Origin: Phaeotremella fagi | Lineage: Eukaryota > Basidiomycota > Tremellomycetes > Tremellales > Phaeotremellaceae | Direction: 5' to 3' | Length of the DNA: 64,000 nt | Assembly: GCA_001599715.1 (NCBI GenBank) | Contig: BCHU01000012.1 | Span: 434,001 to 498,000, forward strand | Notes under the pieces: model-generated | Database searches by the model: none | The model's input: the letters and a program-made list of their open reading frames with translations, nothing else | What the model was told of the DNA's origin: nothing | Program-made: the position numbers and the translations under genes | Part shown: in pieces, positions 1-10,249 of the stretch | Position numbering within the stretch: position 1 is the stretch's first letter | Layout: each line of letters begins with the position of its first letter

Positions 1-89
1 AAAGAAATTTAAACGAACAACTCAAATCTTTATTATCAAATCATTGAACACCAAACACATATACAAAACTTCATCATATCCTAAACACG

Positions 90-461
90 ATGCCTTCCAC
101 ACATCCATTCTTAACCTGTCAAAAAGCTTATCTACCACATTACCACAACCAAAGTCAAACCTCTACCTCATCTCCATCGATGAACATACGTTTATCTCAA
201 ACATCCCACCTCTCACACCAACACCAAAACAATCTAAAAAGAAACGAATCTTTCGATTCCACCTCATCCATCTCCACCCACAAACCCACATCAGAAGTCG
301 ATGAAGAATGTATAAAATTCATGCAGCTCCATTCAGAAGGTTCTCATATTTTCGGTTCGGTTGGAGTTCGTGCTGGGAGACGTTTGGTTCAGGATGTTGA
401 TGTGAGAGATGGGGAGGTTAAGGAGAGGGATTCTAAGAGTAGAAGATTTAGGTTGTTTTGA
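90..461 (+). CDS. hypothetical small protein, possibly incomplete
   Basis: An open frame of 123 codons starts at an ATG in an A-rich, C-rich leader and ends in TGA. The N-terminal half is rich in Ser, Thr, His and Gln. The C-terminal half is charged, with a basic tail (KSRRFRLF). I recognise no domain. The codon use and the leader look like those of genuine genes here. However, the window begins 89 bp upstream, so earlier exons cannot be excluded. About 270 bp without a clear gene follow before the p24 gene. Confidence 0.3.
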   Translation: MPSTHPFLTCQKAYLPHYHNQSQTSTSSPSMNIRLSQTSHLSHQHQNNLKRNESFDSTSSISTHKPTSEVDEECIKFMQLHSEGSHIFGSVGVRAGRRLVQDVDVRDGEVKERDSKSRRFRLF

Positions 462-731
462 GGGGTGGGATGGATGGTTTTTTAGGTTTGCTTTTGGGAT
501 TTGTCTTTTATAGATCGTTTTTAGTTGTTCTTGTGTTCATTACATGTATCTATGCTAGCCGTTCTTCGATTCCAGAGCTATTATTGTATGGTTCATTTGA
601 TTGTTGCAGTTGATAGGAAAATTAATGCCACAGCCAAGGAAGTAAATGCCACCGTCAATTCCAATTCCAACGCATCCAATTCAATCCAACATAATCTCAC
701 TTCCTTCAAACACCTTCAACTATCCACGAAA

Positions 732-1799
732 ATGCGTCTACTTTCCACAATACTAATAGCAATACCACTCCTATCAGCCGTCAACGTAAGTCCACTAACA
801 TTGATTCAACAGATAAACTAATACGACAAAACTTCAGGCTCTGCATTTCTATTTCGAATCTAACGAACGAAGATGTTTTTTGGAGGAGTTGGCTTCGAAC
901 ACTATCGTAGAGGGTGAGTTGGTTTCTGTTTCTGATTGTGTTTTTGGGTATGAGAAAGTGTTTATTGATGGAGGATATCATTGTTGATCCACTGGCGAGG
1001 GGATTTGTCGTTGCTGAAGATGACAACTAATGACTTGATTTATAGGACACTACAAAGCGTATTTATGGAATGAAGATGATAAAATCTGGAAGAACGATGA
1101 AGCGATGGGAATACATGTCAACGTCGAGGTGAGTCCCAAATCCCAAGAACCCTACTCCCAAGTCAGAGGTCATCGCTAAATGAAACGTGTGTAGGAAATG
1201 AACACCGGTCACGTAGTTGTTAACACCAGAGGTCCCCCCGATGGTAGATTCACATTCACATCTCATGATCCAGGTAAGTCTACTCTTCTCCTCATAACGT
1301 AGATTAAATAACTGAACCACCACAAGGGGATCATAACATCTGTATCCACTCCAACGTAACCGGAGGTTGGCTTTCCACGCAACATTTGAAATTGTATCTC
1401 GACATTAACGTAGGATCATCGAAACACGATCTAGAGTGAGTCAATCTGTCTCTCTCTTCAGAGATAATGATCCTCATTTGACACTTGATATTCGTAGAGG
1501 AGATCTGACCCATGTAACAACTCTCTCATCGAAATTACGTGAACTGAACAACAAAGTGGCCGATATCCAACGTGAACAGAGATACATGCGTGAAGTCGAA
1601 GCTACCTTCCGTGATGTTAGCGAATCAACTAATGCTAGAGCTGTTTGGTGGAGTTTGATACAGATCGGTGTCTTGGTTTCAGCTGGGTTTTGGCAAATAA
1701 GACATCTCAAGGTAGGTTCAGGATTTTACTCGTGCCAGTGCTGGTGTTGGTGCTAATTCGAAATTCCAGGTCTACTTTGAAGATAAAAAATTAAGATGA
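732..1799 (+). CDS. p24 family cargo receptor (Erp1/5/6, TMED4/9-like alpha subfamily)
   Basis: The product is a type I membrane protein of early secretory vesicles. p24 proteins cycle in COPII and COPI vesicles and help select cargo. The spliced product of about 215 residues begins with a signal peptide (MRLLSTILIAIPLLSAVN, exon 732-785), followed by a GOLD domain that opens ALHFYFESNERRCF. Next come the family motif REQRYMR in a coiled coil, a transmembrane helix near WWSLIQIGVLVSAGFWQ, and the short cytosolic tail HLKVYFEDKKLR with a dilysine COPI signal. There are at least six introns. For the one starting at 1436 I chose the acceptor at 1497 (62 nt, TTGAC branch point), because it joins KHDLE to GDLTHVTTL as the family requires; the nearer AG would give a 26-nt intron. 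The alpha-subfamily call rests on the mature N-terminus. Confidence 0.9.
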
Positions 1800-1886
1800 C
1801 ATTAAAATAAGACACACGACTACATAATGACTATGCATGCAAGATGAATCTATCGTTCTATATACAAAAGATTCGAATTAAACCCC

Positions 1887-3981
1887 CTATAGTTCAACTT
1901 TGACGACTTGACTCTCTTTGCCTTCCTCCCAACCTGAAATCTGTAAACTAGCATCTTTCTGAACGATGATTTCCAAAACAACGTCCTTTCCAGAAGTAGG
2001 AATCTCGATCGAACCCAAATAAGTAGTCTTCTTCGTAATAGGAGTCTTAATCTCTTCGTCTTCTTCCTCCTCATCTTCTTCATCTTCATCATCCTCATCC
2101 TTTTCCAAGGGGGCACGTTCAACTTTCTCAACTTTGACTTCATCTTTACCTTCCCAAATCTCTAGATCAACTTTGGTGACTCCAGATTCGACTTTTAAGG
2201 AGATACGACGTCTGGAGGGGAGTGGGGAACCTCTTTCTAATAGTTTGACAGTCAATTCTTCACTTTCAACACCTGGAACCACTAATCCGATAGGTTGGGA
2301 GAGGGTGCCAACGGTACTATGAGCATCGTCACCTGCGACAGCTAATACGTCGGGGATCTTTAATCCATCCTCGAGAGTTGATAGATGTAATGCTTGTAAA
2401 CAACAACCAACAGCGATAACCTCTGATGGATCGAGTGTTGCAGTGACTGGTGTAGTTGGTGGAACTAGGAGTTGGAGATACGATTGAAGTCCTGGGAAAA
2501 GGGTTGATGATCCTGCAAGTAGGATTTCATCGATTTGTGATAAATCGTAACCAGCTTCTGCGACCACGGAAGTGAGTTTGGCACCGACTTGACGATAAAC
2601 ACCAGAGGCTAAACCATCGAATCGAAGTCTGTTGATGGCGCTTGATAAATCGTAACCGTCTTTGAGAGATTCCTATGATAAGGTAAGATTGATTTGAGAC
2701 AGCAAGTGATAGACTTACCACAGCACACGTGGCGGCACCACTTGAAGCACTCAATGATCTTTTCGTGTGTTCAACGGCAAGAATCAATTTAGCTTCAGCA
2801 CGTTTATCGGCATCAGATGCGCTTTCACTGCATGGAACGTCGAGTGCGACTTTGGTCTTTTTCGTGAATTCCTTTGCAAAGTGTTTAAGAAGCTAGACGT
2901 TAGTTTTACGATACCACTTTGAAACCTACCAAATTGTCAAACTCCCTTCCACCCAATTTATCATCACGACCTTTACCCAAAACAGTGTATTCTCCATCTG
3001 CAACGTTAACGACAGAAACACCCAAACTCGTTTCTCCCATATCAAGAACGACAACCTTTTTATCCCTCTTTTCAAATTCTCCGGCATCACCTTCTTCAGG
3101 TTTACCCAACAAACCTCTCTCCTTTCTCTCCTCAGACAAACCAACTCGATAACCAACTAAAACAGCTGCAGCTTCATCTAAAACTTGAACAACGTTGATA
3201 CCGGCATCAGTAGCTGCTGATCGTAAAGCTTCAATTTGTTTAGGTGTAAACCAAGTTGGTGCTGAGATGACACATTGTGTAGGTTTGACACCGAGGAAAT
3301 CAGTTGCTGAAGCGAAAAGTGTTGAAAGGAATAATGAGGTTATACCTGGAACGGTGATGGTTTTCGTTGATGGGATGGGTTCAAAGGCGGCTGGATTGGG
3401 TGTAGCTGTACCAGAATTAGCTGCTGTATTACGTCCTGATGCTGCTGGTGTTGGTGGGGGAAGAAGGATGTTGACGTTGTAAGCTGGAGTTTCGGAGGTT
3501 GATAAAAGAGGAGCGGTGAGGATGGCGGTGTGGTCAACTTCGTCGTAACTGAATTGTCAGATTGGGTTGTTATAACTTGACCTACGTGTGACCAAGAAGA
3601 TTTCTGAATCCCATGATTGTGTTTTTACCATTCTTCACGAGTTGAGGTTTAGCACCGTTACCGATGTACTACGATTGGTTTAGTTCATCCCTTTGTTGGA
3701 GGTAAGATGTAACTAACAACTTCTTGACCGTTATACGAGACAGCACATGCGATCTGTCTTTCACCTTCTTCGTTAGCGATACATGATGCGTGACCTTCCT
3801 GTGAGTGATTGGGTCAGTCATGTCCTGAATAGATTGTACCAGAACTGACCTTGTCAATGACAGCGATGGAAGCGTAAGATTGACCGAAATTGATACCTAG
3901 AATAGCTGGAGCTGACCTATGGGTAAAGGTGTTAGAGTCGTTTGTTTATGGCATTAGAATTGGACTAGAGTATACTTACAT
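1887..3981 (-). CDS. SSZ1: atypical Hsp70 SSZ1, ribosome-associated complex subunit
   Basis: Ssz1 pairs with the J-protein zuotin in the ribosome-associated complex, which stimulates the ribosome-bound Hsp70 Ssb. The spliced product of about 560 residues opens MSAPAILGINFGQSYASIAV, the Ssz1 form of the Hsp70 phosphate-1 loop. It continues with VLDMGETSLGVSVV, the DEILLAGSSTLFPGLQ segment and HSTVGTLSQPIG at the linker and start of the peptide-binding region. The C-terminal domain is short, as in Ssz1, and holds an acidic run of Asp and Glu at about 2048-2110. The start codon is split: A and T are at 3981-3980, a 63-nt intron covers 3979-3917, and G is at 3916. No in-frame ATG upstream gives a better N-terminus. 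Further introns interrupt the ATPase domain. The gene is transcribed away from the CRIB gene, about 690 bp apart. Confidence 0.93.
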
Positions 3982-4673
3982 TTTGAGGTTGATTTGGTAT
4001 CTACCTATGTCTTTTTATTGATGTATATGAGTTGATAGAGGTTAGAATTCAGCTGCAGCAGCAAGGAGTAACTTTTAAAAAATCCATCAGACCGGGAGAG
4101 ATATTCGGCTTTATAGCAAGTGGCACATGAATTAATGCGATTCTGAAACACACATTACGCGGTTTAGTTCACGATCAATTAGTAGCACTAAAACACAGTA
4201 TCACTTTCAACTGCAGCTTCAGCTTCGACTGCCAAGTTGGATGGATACATCAGTCAAGCTAAGGCTGAATGGAATGGAATAGATTACAATGGATGAAGAT
4301 TATACTCTCAGTTACACTTACAGTTACAGTTCTGGTTTGCTTTGCGTTTGCTCGAAGGGCGCTTTGACATTGTAGCTTACGCTAAGGCTAAAGGTAAAAC
4401 AAGGTAACTGAACGGTAGTAACAATAACTTAGTAAATCTGCACTGACTAACTGACTACGTGCTGACTGTCCTCTCCTCTTTGATCTCTTACATCTACCAT
4501 CTACATCCTGCATCTCTATCTCACGCGCTCTACTTTCTTTTAAGTTCATCTCTTATTTCACATTGATTGATCAGTTTCATTACACATGTCGCTCATTTTA
4601 TATCATCAATAGTCTTCATCATATACTCAGCTGCGATCAGAATAATCCGACAATCTTCACCTTATAATCAACA
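3982..4673. promoter_or_regulatory. shared intergenic promoter region, SSZ1 / CRIB gene
   Basis: No gene is visible here. The stretch lies between two divergently transcribed starts. It contains pyrimidine-rich tracts (about 4468-4560) ahead of the CRIB gene, as is common in fungal promoters. I see no convincing TATA box or RNA gene. Confidence 0.5.
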
Positions 4674-7314
4674 ATGCACGCTTCATCACCCAATCATCGA
4701 AACAAGAATCAATTGACTCTGGATCAAACTCGTCACAAAGGTTTACCACCACTTCCTGATGATTCTGTGGAAAGGCGGAGGGATGGGTAAGTGAACTCCA
4801 TCTACACAACACACATTTAAAAAACCATCTCTATTGTTCTCAAATCCCTTTCAAATTCATCCTTTCCAATTCGTTCAATAATTAACCTCCGATTTAGACC
4901 TTCACGATATCCAGATTCCATTTCGATAAATACTCCACCAACACCACCATTCTCAAATATCGTGACCAAGTCTTCGAACTCACCAAAACTGCTTGTCGCC
5001 ACCACCACACCTAAATCTGATCAACTGTATACCCCATCAACTTCTTCGACATTCTCACTTCACACTGGGGGAAGTACTTTGACAGTAACTTCACCACCCA
5101 GTCCGTCAACTGCTACCCTTCAAGGCTCACCGATAACCAGAAAATTCTTTCAAATGAATACTCAAAACAGTGTAGAATCTTTATCCAGACATCGATACCA
5201 ACACAACGATTTCGGTTTGAACGATGTCTCAAATTCAAATTCCTTACCCATCTATCGAAAGAAATCTAGTGGTTCGTTGTTAACCAAAGGATTGGTTAGA
5301 GGATTATCAAGAATGGGTAGTGTGATGAAGAAAAATTCATCTTCGGAACCCAACACTCCAACTTCTTTTGGTAGATCGGAATTTTCGAGAAAAGTTTCGA
5401 TATTGGGTTCGAAACGTGGCAAAGGGAAGGAGAAGGAGAAATGGAAACCTAGAGAAAACGAAAGTGTTGATGAATTCGGTGAAGAATGGGAGAGGGTAGA
5501 TAATGTTACCCCCAAATTTGAGGATCAGGTGGTAACAGACATAGATCAAGGTGATACAGGTATAGGTAGACCTTTCAACGTTGAAGTGAGTTGTTCGTCT
5601 ATTCAGATGGTCTGACTGACGTCAATCCCAGCACGACCTTCACGTTTCGCCTGATTTAGAAGATCTACCTCCGGCTTGGCTAACATCGTTGAAAGCTCAA
5701 GGATTGACGGAACAGGATTTGGCCATGATAGCCTCAGCTCAGAAACGTCAACAAGCGACTGGTTATATTGCTTTAAAACAATACAAAAGATCTGAACCGC
5801 CAACAAATCATGGATCACATTTAGACGTTTCGGTATCTCCAGTGAGAGGATCCTCGACGCCTTGCACGTCGGAGAACAAACATCGGAATGCGAGTCCTAC
5901 CCAACAAACACCTTCATCGACGGTACTTGCAACACCTCAATCTTCGCCATCATCTTCTGTTGTTACAACATCCGATAGTCCAGCTTCACTATTCGCACCA
6001 AAGAAATCTAAAAGATTATCAGACCAATTGAGGGGATTCAAAGATCTTGCCATAGATGTTGACAACGATAACTGGGCAGCTAACCTGCTGAGTGCAGCTT
6101 TGGAGAGTGGAACGGAAGGAAGACCTCAAACGGTAGTCGAGGAAGACGAAACTGAAGCTGATGGTTCAAACGCACCTACGACTCTCGGGATCGTTCGTGG
6201 TAAATCAATAAAACGAATACCAGTCCCACCGTTAGACGAAGGAAGGAAGAAACCAGTCAAACCGTTAACACTGGCATCCGCGATTCAAGGAAATTCGACA
6301 CCATCGAGAAATGTTATCCAAGCTTATCCTCGCTCACCACCGTCCCAACGGAAAGACAAAGAGAAGGGAACTATGTCGCCGAATGATTCGCATCATGAAA
6401 ACATACCTATCAGGAAACCATCAGATTCTTTCGGTGTCCATTACTCGACTTCTAGGTCGTCGGTCGATTTACATTTAGTAACACCGTCTTTGGATCAACT
6501 TGACCATTTCCAATCTCGCAACTCGGATTCTAGTGAAAGTAAATCTGATCAAAATAGTGTGGAGAGTGGGGGTTATGATTCGACACAATTGAAAACGACA
6601 CCTCTGGAACCATCGATAACATCTCCAATATTGAATGGGAGCAAGAACATCTTGCCTAATACCACTGCTCACGAAGAACCCGTCCAAAACGCTCTCGACG
6701 ATTTACTTCGTGATCTGGAAGACGAAAATTGGTATGAGGGATCATCGAATCGTCCCAGATCCGATCCACACATCTCATTGCCAGCTTCAGCATACGATTC
6801 TAGATCATCTCAATGGAATTCACGATCAACAAGTAGAAGTACGAGTCCGGAACTTGAATCAGGACCAATGGAGCGTAAAGCTTGGAAAGGATTATTCAAA
6901 AGATCAGATGATGAGTTGAAGGAGAACGATCGATCAACTTTCTGTCATCCAGCTGATGAATATACACAGCCCCCCTATCTCTCACCAAAAGAATATACGC
7001 AATCTACGAAAGAACGTACCTCCCTCTCACCGAGTTTACAATCCTCCTCATCGATAGATACATCAGAAGCAGCGACTTTACATCACGCATTACATTTAAC
7101 ACCTATCCGATCTTTCATACCCGCTGTAAATTACAACAAACATTTGAGAGAGGTTTCACAACCCGCTTCCATTGGTGGTAGTGAGATTGATACTGATGAG
7201 GAGGGGGGAGGGGATGGAGATGACGATGACGATAATGATAATGACAATGTTGGAGGAGCGCTTGATGCGCTGGACGACGCTGTGGGGATCTTGGTGGATT
7301 CTGTTCGCCGTTAG
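4674..7314 (+). CDS. CRIB (p21-binding) domain protein without kinase domain
   Basis: This is a probable effector of Cdc42 or Rac GTPases acting in polarity or cytoskeleton control. Three exons (4674-4786, 4898-5585, 5632-7314) encode 827 residues. The CRIB motif IGRPFNVEHDLHVSPD lies at about residues 260-275 across the second intron and matches I-S-x-P-x-F-x-H-x-x-H-V-G-x-D. It is followed by DLEDLPPAWLTSL, which resembles the PAK p21-binding domain. The rest is low-complexity, rich in Ser, Thr, Pro and charged residues, with an acidic Asp/Glu/Asn run near the C-terminus (about 7186-7250). No kinase, PH or SH3 domain is visible, so this is not a PAK or Cla4 kinase. It could be a Gic-like or basidiomycete-specific effector. 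The start is the first ATG after a pyrimidine-rich leader. Confidence 0.8.
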
Positions 7315-7635
7315 TGGACGTGACTGACGGCTTTCTTGCTACACTATCATTCCTATGTTGTTGTCACATTAGATTAGATCTTGAACTGGTATCAATATCT
7401 TGAATCGATGGTTTGTGTAGGAGTCTGATCATGCATAAACCTCTTGAACAAGTGACTGCTTTCGTCTGAAAAATATAGGTAACCCATTGTCATGAGTACG
7501 AGTACTGTATGTACTAAGTCTTGACGTCCGTTAAAAGGTTTAATATCTCAAGTGCTTGAGATTCATTTATATACCTATTTCCAAAATTTGTATGTCTTGG
7601 ACGGTACTTGTCATGGTTATGACAACCCAAGAAGT

Positions 7636-7860
7636 GGTGACCCAGAAAGGGCCACCGTGGCCCAACAAGGGGTGTGTGTCACACGGAGAATTGCGGGATT
7701 AGACTTTATATTCGTCATGAAGGGGTGACCCAGAAAGGGGTGGCCCAACAAGGGGGTTGTGTCATACGGAGAATTGCGGGATTAGACTATCTTTCGTAGC
7801 TCAATCGGTAGAGCGTGAGACTACAGGGAAGGTATTACACGGAGAATTGCGGCGTTTGAC
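7636..7860. repeat. tandem repeat downstream of family A genes (about 88-bp unit)
   Basis: Two head-to-tail units start at 7636 and 7724 with GGTGACCCAGAAAGG. They share GTGGCCCAACAAGG and end in GGAGAATTGCGGGATTAGACT (to about 7705 and 7788). A third, partial copy of the end segment lies at 7836-7860. The first unit contains the inverted repeat GGGCCACCGTGGCCC at 7649-7663. The third copy lies about 110 bp past the stop of the first family A gene and resembles a sequence in the same place after the second gene (9136-9166), so it belongs to the duplicated gene unit. Confidence 0.75.
7797..7814 (+). other. tRNA D-arm / A-box-like sequence (tRNA relic?)
   Basis: TAGCTCAATCGGTAGAGC is a near-ideal tRNA D-arm and RNA polymerase III A box. 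The following GTGAGACTACAGGGAAG does not form a convincing anticodon arm. No B box (GGTTCGANNCC) follows, because the 3' side runs into the repeat. It is best read as a tRNA fragment caught in the repeat, not a working tRNA gene. Confidence 0.35.
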
Positions 7861-7964
7861 TTTCCACTACCTACACTTATTACATCGCACTAAGCACAAT
7901 TCTCTCATTACTTGTATATACACCACTTCGACTGAAATTGATCTACTGAATGCAACTCTTAGAC

Positions 7965-8798
7965 CTACTCGTCTGCTTCACCTGTTCCACCGGCTTTACT
8001 ATCAACACTGTTCTCTTGAAAAGAGCTTTCGATAAGACTCTGGAGTTCTTCTTGATCTTTGCCCAAGCTTTTAGCGAACAGAAGCGTCTTGAAGTCTGGA
8101 GAAGACATGTAGGATTCTAAGGAGCCTTTGAGATTCAAGGCTGTGTCGATAAGCTGGGAGTCTTTATCGTAATCACTGATGTCGTCCCATCCGTCTAATT
8201 CGTACTGAAGCTTGTTATTCAAATCGAGGAATGATTTGCAGGTGATTGTGATATCTATCATTTTGTCTCCGACCGTACCTCTGGTCGAACCTTTCATAGA
8301 CATGATGACGTTGATCTTGGATTTATCACCCTCAATAGCAAAAACAGGTGGCTTTTGTCTTCTTTTCTGTTTTTTAAACAAGTTATACAGACTTGGGATG
8401 CTGACGACTATCGATGAATCGGTTGAATCCTCGATACCCTGTGTGGTGAATTCTAAAGCGATACGTTCTAAGACTGGGTTGACACCGCGCTGGGTCCGTA
8501 TCGCTCTCCCATTCCTATCTGTCTCTAGAATCTCATCTGCTTCGACTTCGTCACCTCGGTTTGTTGCCAACAGAATTGTGTTGGAATATTGTTGACTGTC
8601 TGGGTTTTGCTTGTACAACTTGAATTTGAAGGTATTTTCATAAGCATGGCGGAGGAATGTTGATTTTTCACGTGAATCGTCAATCTGACCTAAGACCGTA
8701 CTTCCTTCCATTCTGCAGTATGTTGAGATTGTGTTGAGGTCGATACCTGGAGCAATCGCCCCAGATATCATCTGGTATTCTTTGTTGTTGTAACTCAT
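7965..8798 (-). CDS. island A orphan family protein, copy 1
   Basis: A single-exon frame of 277 residues starts at MSYNNKEYQMISGAIAPG. The upstream in-frame ATG at 8945 is not used in the comparison, because copy 2 aligns only from MSY. The protein is hydrophilic, with no signal peptide or membrane span. Segments shared with copy 2 include DLNTISTYCRMEG, a SIPSLYNLFKKQ patch, GDKSKINVI, KSFLDLNNK and the most conserved block SSPDFKTLLFAKSLGKDQEE near the C-terminus. I recognise no known domain. It lacks introns, unlike the surrounding housekeeping genes. The promoter and 3' flank are duplicated together with the gene. Function is unknown. Confidence 0.75.
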   Translation of the reverse strand: MSYNNKEYQMISGAIAPGIDLNTISTYCRMEGSTVLGQIDDSREKSTFLRHAYENTFKFKLYKQNPDSQQYSNTILLATNRGDEVEADEILETDRNGRAIRTQRGVNPVLERIALEFTTQGIEDSTDSSIVVSIPSLYNLFKKQKRRQKPPVFAIEGDKSKINVIMSMKGSTRGTVGDKMIDITITCKSFLDLNNKLQYELDGWDDISDYDKDSQLIDTALNLKGSLESYMSSPDFKTLLFAKSLGKDQEELQSLIESSFQENSVDSKAGGTGEADE

Positions 8799-8936
8799 AT
8801 TGAGATTTGTTTGAGTGATATAATTGCGAAATTTGAGGTAGAGAGTGATTGATAGCTTGACAATATCAATCTTTCTTACAATGATGAAAATGCAAAAAAG
8901 TGGGGAAGAAGAAATTTGGATTTTCAAAAGATGTAG

Positions 8937-9097
8937 TATATACAAGATTACTCACTGTCATTCAGGTGAAACTTCCTTTCAAGTGAAAACACAGCTTTTT
9001 GGAAGAACAAAACAAGTACATGTCCCCTTAGACATACTGTAAATGATATCATTAGCTTCTAGTGGTGTTTCATGAGACTTCTAGGTCAAGAAGTCTC
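8937..9097 (-). promoter_or_regulatory. duplicated promoter block of family A copy 1
   Basis: The block at 8937-9015 is nearly the same as 10250-10330 upstream of copy 2. It holds a TATATA element at 8937-8942, about 140 bp before the start codon on the reverse strand. A perfect 9-bp inverted repeat follows: GAGACTTCT (9074-9082), a 6-base loop, and AGAAGTCTC (9089-9097). That inverted repeat is partly kept in copy 2. Conservation of these pieces between copies may only reflect recent duplication. Confidence 0.55.
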
Positions 9098-9135
9098 ACC
9101 GTAATAAGTTTGTTCAATTCAGGCATTGCATGCTG

Positions 9136-9166
9136 TCACAAGGAGAATTGTGGCGTGTGACTTTCC
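9136..9166. repeat. 3'-flank element of family A copy 2
   Basis: TCACAAGGAGAATTGTGGCG and the following TGTGACTTTCC match the repeat end at 7836-7870. The element sits about 100 bp beyond the copy 2 stop codon, the same relative place as after copy 1. It marks one edge of the duplicated unit of about 1.3 kb. Confidence 0.6.
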
Positions 9167-9256
9167 AGTACATAAACAAAATCACATCACAAAACTGCCA
9201 CTACAGATCATCAACACGGCTCCAATATCAATTTATTCCCTAGATCCAACTCCTAG

Positions 9257-10126
9257 TCACTCATTTTCTCCACTTTCAGCACCGATGACATTTGGGAAAG
9301 AGCTTTCGATGAGAGTCTTGAGTTCTTGTTGATCTTTACCTAAGCTTCTAGCAAAAAGGAGCGTCTTGAAGTGTGGAGAAGACATGTACGAGGCTAATGA
9401 TCCGTTGAGTATCAAATGATCATCCAAGAGCGCTTTACGTTGTTCGTACGTTGACATATGATTTTTGTTGTCTGAATCGTCTGTATCGTCTGATCCAAGT
9501 AATTTGAATACATGCTTGTTATCCAAATCAATAAATGATTTACTGGTGATCAGGATGGGCACCTCCTTGTCTCCAATCATACCTTTAGTCGAGATTTTGA
9601 GTTTATGATCTATGACGGTGATTTTGGATTTATCCCCGTTAAATGGGAAATTGAAAGTTCCAACTGGTTCTGACGTGTCTTGTTTCTTGGAAAAGAGATT
9701 AAACAAGTTCGGAATAGAAACGACGACGGATTGGGATGAATCGATGAATGAATCCGTATTACCCTCCATGCAAAATTCTAAAGCGATACGTTCTAGGGCT
9801 TGGGTGATAGGCGTGTAACGAGAAAATCTCCCTTCGAAATCTTTCTCTCCCAGTATATCCGGATCGCATTGTATACCCCTATAGGTAGATAATAGAGTTG
9901 TGTTTGAGTACCTTCCATCATATGGGTGGTGCTTGCTCAACTCGAGGTCGAAAGTGTTATTGTCACAAGCATCAGCGAGGAATTTTGATTTTTTGGATGT
10001 TTCGATAATACCACCCAAGACCGTGTATCCCTCTTCTCTTCCGTACCTTGAGATTGTGGTTACATCAAGACCCTTAGGAATCGATTCCTCAGATACCATC
10101 AGGTATTCTTTATCTTCATAACTCAT
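9257..10126 (-). CDS. island A orphan family protein, copy 2
   Basis: This intronless frame of 289 residues opens MSYEDKEYLMVSEESIPKG and aligns over its whole length with copy 1. Matches include DVTTISRYGREEGYTVLGG, the ERIALEF segment, VVVSIPNLFNLFSKKQ, GDKSKITVI, KSFIDLDNK and SSPHFKTLLFARSLGKDQQE. A linker of Asp and Ser (GSDDTDDSDNKN) is expanded relative to copy 1. There is no recognisable domain, signal peptide or membrane span. Both copies keep intact frames despite clear divergence, which suggests they have been maintained as coding genes. The start at 10126 is chosen by alignment with copy 1; an earlier in-frame ATG at 10210 lies in non-conserved sequence. Confidence 0.75.
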   Translation of the reverse strand: MSYEDKEYLMVSEESIPKGLDVTTISRYGREEGYTVLGGIIETSKKSKFLADACDNNTFDLELSKHHPYDGRYSNTTLLSTYRGIQCDPDILGEKDFEGRFSRYTPITQALERIALEFCMEGNTDSFIDSSQSVVVSIPNLFNLFSKKQDTSEPVGTFNFPFNGDKSKITVIDHKLKISTKGMIGDKEVPILITSKSFIDLDNKHVFKLLGSDDTDDSDNKNHMSTYEQRKALLDDHLILNGSLASYMSSPHFKTLLFARSLGKDQQELKTLIESSFPNVIGAESGENE

Positions 10127-10249
10127 ATCGAGATTCAATCGATTAACTAATTGTGAAATTTGACTTGAAGATTGATTGATAGCTTTGACCAAAATTGATT
10201 TCTTCAACAATTATGGGGAAGAAGAAAAATTCAACTACCAAAACGTTTG

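Noticed and set aside
1436..1461. 26-nt intron in the p24 gene
   Set aside because: It keeps frame but is too short for splicing. The next acceptor (1497) gives 62 nt, a TTGAC branch point and the expected family sequence.
7793..7860. Functional tRNA gene
   Set aside because: Only the D-arm/A box is convincing. There is no B box, T-arm or acceptor pairing.
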